DNA of 35,015 nucleotides from JBEKSX01 sp049516635 (lineage in GTDB: Bacteria > Bacteroidota > Ignavibacteria > Tepidaquicellales > OLB5), in contig JBEKSX010000020.1 in the NCBI GenBank assembly GCA_049516635.1, positions 1 to 35,015 of the forward strand. Reading direction: 5' to 3'. Positions 15,761 to 22,895 of the stretch are shown piece by piece; the first letter of the stretch is position 1; every line of letters starts with the position of its first letter. The notes beneath the pieces are model-generated. The model had not been told where the DNA came from. It saw only the letters and a list, made by a program, of their open reading frames with translations, and did not search any database. The translations under genes and the position numbers were made by a program.

Positions 15761-17224
15761 CTAATTTTTCACCCTGTATACACTATAATACTTTACCTTC
15801 TGATCGCTTATTCCCAGTCCCGGAAATTCCCTGTAAAATTTGAATTCCAGTTTTTCATTTATTTTAATTGGATCCACAACAGTATCTCTCAGAATCACAT
15901 AATCTGCACTCGCAATTTTTAAAAGGTTAGCTGTGTTCTGCCTCTCTTCCAGGGGAGCGTGCATAATCTTCCGGTTTAGTTCAAGATCTCTGTTTATTAA
16001 TGCGGCTGCATCTATAATATACCTGTTCGAATAATAACCTATCGCTCCGACATCATTTACCAGTACACGGGACTCTTTTGGCGTCGAGGAATCTATCCAC
16101 TTCCCTATCGCTATCAAACATTCGTTTGTTCCTTGTGTAAAATTATCCGTAGCAGGCTTCACAGACCTATAAAAAATGAATTGTGTCTGGATGAGGATAA
16201 TAATGAATAATATTGAAGATAATATCATCAGTCTCGCAGGGTATATCTTCAATGCCTGAAATCCTATTATCGTGAAGAACGGAATGATGATCAGCAGATA
16301 GCGTGAGATAATATCGGAATCGGTGACAACATATAAGCAGATCAAACCGATTATCCATAATATCATAAATAAATAATCTTTTATTTTCTTCGTCCTGAAC
16401 ACATAAATAATAACGAGTACACTCAATAATATTCCTACCGCATCAGATACTACAATAGTCAGGAATATCCTTTTAAGTTCTGGTATATAGATGTCCAATC
16501 CGAAATTGAAAGTTGTCTTTCCGAGAGCGGTGTTCGGAACAAATGTATTGAAAACGATTTTCGCGTAAACAATAAACGGCACCGTGATGACAAGAAATAA
16601 AATACAGCTGTAAAGAATCACTTTAACAGAAACTCTTTTATAAATAAGAAATATAAAATAAACCAGGAACAGCACTATTCCCTCCGGCCTGATAAGGTAA
16701 AAGATGCCCAGGCTTATTGAAGCCGATATATATTTTTCTTTATAAACAAAAAAGAATATGAGGAGCACCATAAAAACTGCAAGACTTGTTTCCATACCCG
16801 TGAATGCCCACCTGACAAACCATATATTGAGAGAGAATACTGCAGTCGAAATATTCTGAATATTTCGATTATTGAGCATACCTCCCTGATCTGCATTGAT
16901 ATTCATTAAACCCGTAAGCTTATAGAATATAATTATTGACATTATAAAGAGGATAAGGTCCAGGATTTTGGCAAACCAATATCCTTCCATTCCCGCCAGA
17001 TAAGCTGGAGCCATTAATATAGGCCAGAATAAGCTCGTTACACCATAGCTCGGCTCACCTGCATTAAACGAATACCCGTTGCCATGTGCAATATTCCTGG
17101 CATACTGCATATAGATATACGTGTCATCGGGTGAATAATATATTTTTTGGATTATATTAGAAGCAGTTACCCCTAGAGCAACTATCAGGAATATCAGAGA
17201 ATAATATTTTTTCCAGAATTTCAA
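15761..17224 (-). CDS. Polytopic GT-C-type membrane glycosyltransferase-like protein (copy 1)
   Basis: This 487-residue protein has about 11-12 predicted membrane spans. A long first external loop carries SPDDTYIYMQYARN with the paired acidic residues Asp33/Asp34, as in GT-C enzymes that use polyprenyl-phosphate sugars. A soluble C-terminal part contains VNDVGAIGYY and DAAALINRDL. A related protein with the same layout is at 21148-22821. I infer glycan transfer at the outer face of the inner membrane; donor and acceptor are unknown. The start is a TTG at 17224. An in-frame stop lies upstream with only non-ATG codons between, and the next ATG (residue 39) would delete the first membrane span. 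Confidence 0.7.
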   Translation of the reverse strand: MKFWKKYYSLIFLIVALGVTASNIIQKIYYSPDDTYIYMQYARNIAHGNGYSFNAGEPSYGVTSLFWPILMAPAYLAGMEGYWFAKILDLILFIMSIIIFYKLTGLMNINADQGGMLNNRNIQNISTAVFSLNIWFVRWAFTGMETSLAVFMVLLIFFFVYKEKYISASISLGIFYLIRPEGIVLFLVYFIFLIYKRVSVKVILYSCILFLVITVPFIVYAKIVFNTFVPNTALGKTTFNFGLDIYIPELKRIFLTIVVSDAVGILLSVLVIIYVFRTKKIKDYLFMILWIIGLICLYVVTDSDIISRYLLIIIPFFTIIGFQALKIYPARLMILSSILFIIILIQTQFIFYRSVKPATDNFTQGTNECLIAIGKWIDSSTPKESRVLVNDVGAIGYYSNRYIIDAAALINRDLELNRKIMHAPLEERQNTANLLKIASADYVILRDTVVDPIKINEKLEFKFYREFPGLGISDQKVKYYSVYRVKN

Positions 17225-17308
17225 ATAATAATCAGATATATTTATTTATAGAAGCTAAATTATTGAAATACAGGTAATTGTAATGAAATATTTGTGATAG
17301 GACTTCTC

Positions 17309-18541
17309 TCATTCCTTTTTGAATGATACCAGCACATCATCGATAGAGACCGCTTCGGGAAAATAACCAAGTATTTTCTGCAGGATCTGATCGAGTATTG
17401 CGTCTGGGCACGATGCTCCGCTGGTCAGAATTATTTTATAGGGACCGTCCGCAGCATTCTTTAGCCAGCCTTCGGTCTTTCTTTCGGTGTGTGAGTGAAT
17501 GTCATAATGCAATATGTTTGTACGGGAGATGATCTTGTCTGCACCCGAAATAAAGTAAACAGGCAGCTTATGTTCGCACAGCTCGACAATATGGGTTGTA
17601 TTAGAACTGTTATAACCTCCCGCTACAATTGCAAAATCCGCATTGCTATCGATCAATGAGTAGGTTGCCCCCTGGTTATCGTACGTTGCATAACAAAGCG
17701 TATCGCTCGTATCGGCAAAATGTTCGTTAATATTTTCCGGTCCATATTTCTCTGAGAGGGCTTTACGAAGAAGCTCAGCTATCGCCTGTGTCTCGGAAGC
17801 GAGCATTGTGGTCTGGTTAACAACACCAACTCTCTCAAGATCCTTCGCCGGGTTGAATCCTTCCGAATATTTATCTTTGAATAATGCATAAAATAAATCC
17901 ACAGGTATCTTCCCCAGGATTATATCTGCCAGTTTTGCAGCTTCATTATGATCACGAATTATCAGTGTAGGTGAATTCTTCCTGGAATGCGAGAATGTTG
18001 CAATTGTTTCTTCGTGCTTGTATTTTCCGTGAACAATAGTCGTGTAGCCTTTACTTCCGAGGGACTCTGCTCTGTTCCACACTTTTTCGACGAATGGACA
18101 TGTAGTATCATAGCGGTACGGGTCAATGCCGTGTTCCTTCAGTATACTTTGTATTTCTATTGTTGTACCGAATGCAGGTACTATAACTATGTCATCACTC
18201 TCAAGTTCATCCCAATAAATGAGCTGTTTGCCGTCGTGTTCCCTGATGAACCGCACACCCCGTTTTCTAAGGTCATCATTAACGCCGGGGTTATGTATCA
18301 TTTCACTCAGGAGAAATATTCTCCGTCCGGGGTTTTCCTCGATAGTCCTGTAAGCAATCTCTATAGCATTTTCGACACCAAAACAAAACCCGAAATGCCT
18401 CGCAATTAGAAATTTCACGGGTCCGAAATCAAGTACGGAAGGACTATAATCTTTCTTCCTCGGATCAAGGTGTTTCCGCGAGTTCTTTACTACGGAAATA
18501 ATCGGACTCTTATAATATGTCGGAATATCAAAATTCTTCAA
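17309..18541 (-). CDS. ispH: 4-hydroxy-3-methylbut-2-enyl diphosphate reductase, long form
   Basis: IspH (LytB) reduces HMBPP to IPP and DMAPP, the last step of the MEP pathway, using a 4Fe-4S cluster. The three cluster cysteines are Cys53 (FGFCFGVENAI), Cys148 (DTTCPFVEKVW) and Cys283 (SDTLCYATYDNQ). Substrate-contact motifs include HNPGV (His83), HGKYKHEET (His171), NQTTMLASET and GGYNSSNTTH. The 410-residue length and the HGKYKHEE motif place it with the longer plant/cyanobacterial-like forms rather than the 316-residue E. coli type. The start is a TTG at 18541. An in-frame TAA lies five codons upstream, and the next ATG would fall inside the catalytic core. Three genes separate it from ispG on the same strand. 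Confidence 0.95.
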   Translation of the reverse strand: MKNFDIPTYYKSPIISVVKNSRKHLDPRKKDYSPSVLDFGPVKFLIARHFGFCFGVENAIEIAYRTIEENPGRRIFLLSEMIHNPGVNDDLRKRGVRFIREHDGKQLIYWDELESDDIVIVPAFGTTIEIQSILKEHGIDPYRYDTTCPFVEKVWNRAESLGSKGYTTIVHGKYKHEETIATFSHSRKNSPTLIIRDHNEAAKLADIILGKIPVDLFYALFKDKYSEGFNPAKDLERVGVVNQTTMLASETQAIAELLRKALSEKYGPENINEHFADTSDTLCYATYDNQGATYSLIDSNADFAIVAGGYNSSNTTHIVELCEHKLPVYFISGADKIISRTNILHYDIHSHTERKTEGWLKNAADGPYKIILTSGASCPDAILDQILQKILGYFPEAVSIDDVLVSFKKE

Positions 18542-18614
18542 ACCTGAATCAAATTAGTACGTAAAATAATAATCATAATATTCAGCGATTACCTGCTTTT
18601 TCATTTATATTTCT

Positions 18615-20267
18615 TCATTCCAGCATCGGCATTTTAATACCGAACTTTTTCCGGTTCTCAATGGCTTTTTCATAGCCTGCATCTGAATGTCTTACTATGC
18701 CCATTGCCGGATCATAATTCAGTACTCTATCCATTTTCTCATCGGTCTCTCTGGTTCCGTCAGCAACAATAACCATACCCGCATGTATGGATAAGCCTAT
18801 CCCCACTCCTCCGCCGTGATGCAATGAAACCCATGTTGCACCGCCGATAGCATTCATCGCAAAATTCAAAATGGGCCAATCTGCGATTGCATCAGAGCCA
18901 TCCTTCATCTTCTCTGTCTCACGGTTGGGCGAAGCTACACTTCCGCAATCAAGATGGTCCCTGCCGATAACAATGGGAGCTTTTATTTTTCCGGTCCTTA
19001 CAAGATCGTTGAATATCTTTCCCATTTTCGCTCTTTCACCGTAACCCAGCCAGCATATTCTGGATGGAAGCCCCTGAAATTGAACTTTTTTCTGTGCCTG
19101 CTCAATCCACCTCGATAATCCTTTATTTTCGGGAAAAGTTTTTAATACGTATTCATCAGTAACATAAATGTCATTCGGATCGCCTGAGAGTGCTGCCCAC
19201 CTGAACGGACCCTTCCCGTCACAAAATAGCGGACGGATGTATTCGGGAACGAACCCCGGAATTTCGAATGCAGATTTAAAACAATTATTAAAAGCCTCAC
19301 CTCTTATATTATTCCCGTAATCAAAAACTACGGCTCCTTTATTCATGAAATCGAACATAGCCTTGCAATGGACGACGACCGTTTTGCGGGCAAGTTCTAT
19401 ATACTTATCCGGATTGCTTTTTCTTAACTCAAAAGCTTCCTCCAGTTTCATGCCCATGGGAACGTACCCGTTGAGCATATCATGGGCAGAGGTCTGGTCG
19501 GTCACAACATCAGGGATAATGTTCCTCTTCAATATTTCCGGAAGCACCTCACCAGCATTACCGATCAGCCCGACTGACCTGGCAATTTTCTTCTCTTTTG
19601 CTTCCAGGACTATCCGTAGGGCTTCATCCAGATCACCGGTCATTACATCGCAGTAACCTGTGCTGATCCTTTTTTGTATCCTGTTCCTGTCGACCTCAAC
19701 GCCAAGAAATGCAGCGCCGTTCATTGTAGCTGCAAGCGGCTGAGCACCTCCCATACCCCCGAGACCGGATGTCAATACGAACTTACCTGCAAGAGAACCA
19801 TCGAAATGCTTCTGAGCACATGAAGAAAAAGTCTCGTATGTTCCCTGCAGTATTCCCTGAGTTCCGATGTATATCCATGACCCTGCCGTCATTTGACCGT
19901 ACATAGTCAGCCCGAGAGCATCAAGCCGGCGGAACTCATCCCATGTAGCCCATGCGGGTACTATCTGCGCGTTAGAAATCACTACACGCGGTGCATTGGT
20001 GTGTGTTTTGAAAACAGCTACCGGTTTACCCGATTGGACGAGGAGTGTCTCATCTGCTTCAAGATCCTTTAATGATTCTATTATCTTTTCATAGCATTTC
20101 CAGTTGCGGGCAGCTTTCCCGCTCCCGCCATAGACGATAAGTTCCTCGGGCCGTTCTGCAACCTCGGCATCAAGATTGTTCATCAGCATCCTCATCGGAG
20201 CTTCCGTGAGCCATGATTTGCACGTCAATTTAGTACCTGTTGGAGCCTTTATGTTTCTTTTATCCAT
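18615..20267 (-). CDS. hutU: Urocanate hydratase (urocanase)
   Basis: HutU uses tightly bound NAD+ to hydrate urocanate to 4-imidazolone-5-propionate in histidine degradation. The 550-residue length matches the family (about 555). Diagnostic motifs are YGQMTAGSWIYIGTQG (123-138), the NAD-binding GLGGMGGAQP (168-177), LPSRICWLGYGER (400-412; Cys405 is probably the conserved active-site cysteine), DHLDCGSVASPNRET (437-451) and SLHHGGGVGIG (481-491). The rest of the hut pathway (hutH, hutI, hutG) is not in the window. A TATCTTTG promoter-like element lies 23 bases upstream of the ATG, so the gene probably has its own promoter. hisA is the next gene upstream on the same strand. Confidence 0.96.
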   Translation of the reverse strand: MDKRNIKAPTGTKLTCKSWLTEAPMRMLMNNLDAEVAERPEELIVYGGSGKAARNWKCYEKIIESLKDLEADETLLVQSGKPVAVFKTHTNAPRVVISNAQIVPAWATWDEFRRLDALGLTMYGQMTAGSWIYIGTQGILQGTYETFSSCAQKHFDGSLAGKFVLTSGLGGMGGAQPLAATMNGAAFLGVEVDRNRIQKRISTGYCDVMTGDLDEALRIVLEAKEKKIARSVGLIGNAGEVLPEILKRNIIPDVVTDQTSAHDMLNGYVPMGMKLEEAFELRKSNPDKYIELARKTVVVHCKAMFDFMNKGAVVFDYGNNIRGEAFNNCFKSAFEIPGFVPEYIRPLFCDGKGPFRWAALSGDPNDIYVTDEYVLKTFPENKGLSRWIEQAQKKVQFQGLPSRICWLGYGERAKMGKIFNDLVRTGKIKAPIVIGRDHLDCGSVASPNRETEKMKDGSDAIADWPILNFAMNAIGGATWVSLHHGGGVGIGLSIHAGMVIVADGTRETDEKMDRVLNYDPAMGIVRHSDAGYEKAIENRKKFGIKMPMLE

Positions 20268-20289
20268 TTCTTGTAAAATTTAATAATAA

Positions 20290-20297
20290 CAAAGATA
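20290..20297 (-). promoter_or_regulatory. Candidate -7 promoter element for hutU (TATCTTTG)
   Basis: The minus strand reads TATCTTTG, an exact TAnnTTTG match, ending 23 bases before the hutU ATG. The nearest TTG upstream is 25 bases away, longer than the usual 19-20, so the -33 element is weak. Confidence 0.4.
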
Positions 20298-20377
20298 GGA
20301 AATTAAAGAGGGAAAATTAATTCAAAAATTTTATCTCAAAGGAGAGATGCTTGGATAAAACTATGAGTTATCGGAAT

Positions 20378-21142
20378 TTATTTTATTTTAGGGAGTTCCA
20401 GTGACGTGTCCTTCTTTTCTATTTCACGCCAGATCGCCTGGCAGGGAAATTTATTTTCGTAAATGGCGCGGCTCATCATCACAGAATCTACACCAAAAGG
20501 CTCCAGATCCATTACTTTTTCGAGATCCTTGTAGCTGCCTATTCCGCCTGCTGCAGTTATTCTCATTGCTGTTTTAATAGCAATCTCTTTTAATCCGTCA
20601 ATATCGGGTCCTGCAAGAGTACCAACCCGTGAAACGTCCTGGTAAATTATCCTGGCTATTCCAAGGGATTTCATCTGCAGGGCTATGTCCAGCGCGGTAA
20701 TATTAGTTTTCTTCGTCCATCCCGTTTTTACAAAATATCCATCCCTTACGTCTATGCTTACAATGATCTTCGAGGGAGTAAATGTATCTATCATCTGTTC
20801 TACAAGGTCTAATTTTTCAACCACGGCGGTACCAAGCACAAGACGGTATATACCCAGTTCATCGATAAGCTGTTTCGCTATTTCGATAGTTCTTATCCCG
20901 CCACCCAGCTGAACAGGGATACCAATCTTATCCACAATCTCTTTAATAATATCATAATTCCGCATGGTTCCTGATAAGGCACCGTCAAGATCTGTTATAT
21001 GCAGGCATTTGGCGTTCTCCCTCCTGAAAAGGAGTGCCATATTTAAAGGGCTATCGGCATAGAACATTGTCTTATCCTCCAGCCCGCGCACCATCCTTAC
21101 ACTTTTTCCGTTCTTAATGTCAATTACAGGTATTACGAGCAT
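20378..21142 (-). CDS. hisA: ProFAR isomerase (phosphoribosylformimino-5-aminoimidazole carboxamide ribotide isomerase)
   Basis: HisA catalyses the Amadori isomerisation of ProFAR to PRFAR, the fourth step of histidine synthesis. The 254-residue TIM barrel carries the catalytic Asp8 (IPVIDIKNG) and Asp131 (VSIDVRDGY). Phosphate-binding loops are at QLGGGIRT (78-85) and AAGGIGSY (197-204). SRVGTLAGPD (171-180) is the HisA-type form rather than the HisF type. No other his gene is in the window. The start lies only 5 bases after the stop of the GT-C-like gene upstream, so the two are probably co-transcribed. hutU follows downstream. Confidence 0.93.
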   Translation of the reverse strand: MLVIPVIDIKNGKSVRMVRGLEDKTMFYADSPLNMALLFRRENAKCLHITDLDGALSGTMRNYDIIKEIVDKIGIPVQLGGGIRTIEIAKQLIDELGIYRLVLGTAVVEKLDLVEQMIDTFTPSKIIVSIDVRDGYFVKTGWTKKTNITALDIALQMKSLGIARIIYQDVSRVGTLAGPDIDGLKEIAIKTAMRITAAGGIGSYKDLEKVMDLEPFGVDSVMMSRAIYENKFPCQAIWREIEKKDTSLELPKIK

Positions 21143-21147
21143 AGTTT

Positions 21148-22821
21148 TTATTGATAACCATCCGTAAAATTCTTGTAAATTCCCGATTGAATAACACTTA
21201 TGGGCAACTCCCCGGAATACATAACTAGATTTTTAATAAGTTCCTTCTTATCGGTTTCAGTAACAGCGTAAAATGAAATAGTATTATCTCCTGCAAGCAC
21301 TTCACCCTGGATTTTCCACTCGCCAACTTTAAACCATTGGGATGGGATATAACTTTGTTCTCCGTCAGAAAACCATATATCATACAGTATCGCTATGTTC
21401 ACATTTCGTGAACCGGTCACATCATTTAATAAGGAAGTATTGAATTCATGCTGTCTCCTCTTAGCTGATATTTCCTTATCACTTATTCCCACCAAATCGA
21501 CACATTTGATATCTGCATAAAAATTAGTCGCCCCGATGTCATTTAATGCAACCACTTTATTTTTATAGAATCGTTTAAGGAACATGCTCATCTGATACTG
21601 CTGTTCATAGATGTTCGTAGTCATCCGTGGAGTATAAATTATATTTTCTATTCCTTTAATCCCGAAATAAATCACCGGGAAAAGCAAGATCAAGGCTGCA
21701 ACTATCCACAGTGCTTTTTTTATCGGCAATCCGTCCGGTCGTAATTCGGAGAACTTGAATGCATGCAGCGTAAGGTAAAAAACAAATATCCCCAAAGCCA
21801 CCAAAAATGATGAATACCGGTAAGACCAGACAGATTTGGAAAATAAAATGTACAATATAATATTTGCTCCGAACAAGAACAGAATAGTAATGCTCTTTTG
21901 CTTTAATCCCTGGAATTTATTCTTTAAGAAAGGGTAACTAACTGCCACAAGTAATACCGCAGCCAGAATAAAAATATGCAGCATACTTATATGATCGAAG
22001 ATCTTATTCCACATGATTAAAAGAACATTCAGAAAATCTTTCAGGGAAAGTACATCAGGTATATCTCCCTTCAAGGAAAGCGAATTAGGAAAAAAGGACC
22101 AGCCCTGATGGATCGAATATACTCCGTATAAAAATAAAGGGATGAATGAAAGTACTGACATTAATAAAGCCAGGCTCCATTTTTTACTATAAAGCAAAGC
22201 AACAGCCGATATTAATACCAGCACTATCCCCTCGTACCTTACGAGCGGCAATACTGCTGAAAGTATAGCAAGTGAAATGAATACATTTACAGGTATCTTT
22301 TTAGTACTGGCTGCATCGGACACGAGGTATATGAATAATATCGAAAGCAGGATATGAAGCACATGCTCCAGCCCTGTAAATATAAGAAACGGAAGCGGAG
22401 TCAAAACCGTTAAGAATATTGATATATAAATAACGTAGGCCGGTCTGATACCCTCTCTTGTAAAAATAACATACAGAGAAATAAATATAGCTGTTGCTGA
22501 AATAATGTTTAGTATCAGAGGAGTAATTGAATTGATGCCCGCAAAAAAATAGATTAATGCAATCAGAGCTGTCCATAACGGAGATGAAGAGCATGAAGCA
22601 AATCCATCCGGACTAATGCCCCAGATGCCGGTAGTCGCAAAATTCTTAGCAATAGCCATGTGGATATAGGCATCATCGAATGAATAGATCACATTTCCCC
22701 CGTTCAAACGAATAGACAGGACCAAAATGACTGCTGTAAAAATCCAGAGGATCGATACAGAAATGAATAAACTCTTGTGCTTTTTTAAAAAACTGCTAAT
22801 ATTACGTAGAGTTTGATTCAT
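21148..22821 (-). CDS. Polytopic GT-C-type membrane glycosyltransferase-like protein (copy 2)
   Basis: This 557-residue protein has roughly 11-13 membrane spans. The first external loop carries YSFDDAYIHMAIAKN with Asp49/Asp50, and the C-terminal soluble part has LNDIGATNFYADI and DLVGISDKEI. These match in position the motifs of the protein at 15761-17224, although the two differ widely elsewhere. The family layout suggests a polyprenyl-phosphate-sugar-dependent transferase acting on the external face of the inner membrane; the substrate is unknown. The gene ends 5 bases before hisA, which suggests a shared transcript but no obvious shared function. A TATTTTTG motif ends 5 bases before the ATG. 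Confidence 0.7.
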   Translation of the reverse strand: MNQTLRNISSFLKKHKSLFISVSILWIFTAVILVLSIRLNGGNVIYSFDDAYIHMAIAKNFATTGIWGISPDGFASCSSSPLWTALIALIYFFAGINSITPLILNIISATAIFISLYVIFTREGIRPAYVIYISIFLTVLTPLPFLIFTGLEHVLHILLSILFIYLVSDAASTKKIPVNVFISLAILSAVLPLVRYEGIVLVLISAVALLYSKKWSLALLMSVLSFIPLFLYGVYSIHQGWSFFPNSLSLKGDIPDVLSLKDFLNVLLIMWNKIFDHISMLHIFILAAVLLVAVSYPFLKNKFQGLKQKSITILFLFGANIILYILFSKSVWSYRYSSFLVALGIFVFYLTLHAFKFSELRPDGLPIKKALWIVAALILLFPVIYFGIKGIENIIYTPRMTTNIYEQQYQMSMFLKRFYKNKVVALNDIGATNFYADIKCVDLVGISDKEISAKRRQHEFNTSLLNDVTGSRNVNIAILYDIWFSDGEQSYIPSQWFKVGEWKIQGEVLAGDNTISFYAVTETDKKELIKNLVMYSGELPISVIQSGIYKNFTDGYQ

Positions 22822-22895
22822 TACAACAAAAATACTACAAAGAAATTTAGACTATACACCAAATCTGAATGTATGCAACGCTGAGACCATGCCCG

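Noticed and set aside
17987..18409. Plus-strand ORF of 140 codons antisense to ispH
   Set aside because: It overlaps all N-terminal catalytic motifs of ispH on the other strand and shows no recognisable features.
20333..20348. ATCTC/GAGAT stem downstream of hisA as a terminator
   Set aside because: The stem is only five weak pairs and the T-run does not follow directly, so I cannot support it.
15761..22821. Idea that ispG, rhomboid, nucleotidyltransferase, GT-C gene and ispH form one functional isoprenoid-glycan operon
   Set aside because: The intergenic gaps are 51-99 bases with no shared regulatory signal visible, and the enzymes are not known to form a pathway beyond the shared use of polyprenyl precursors.
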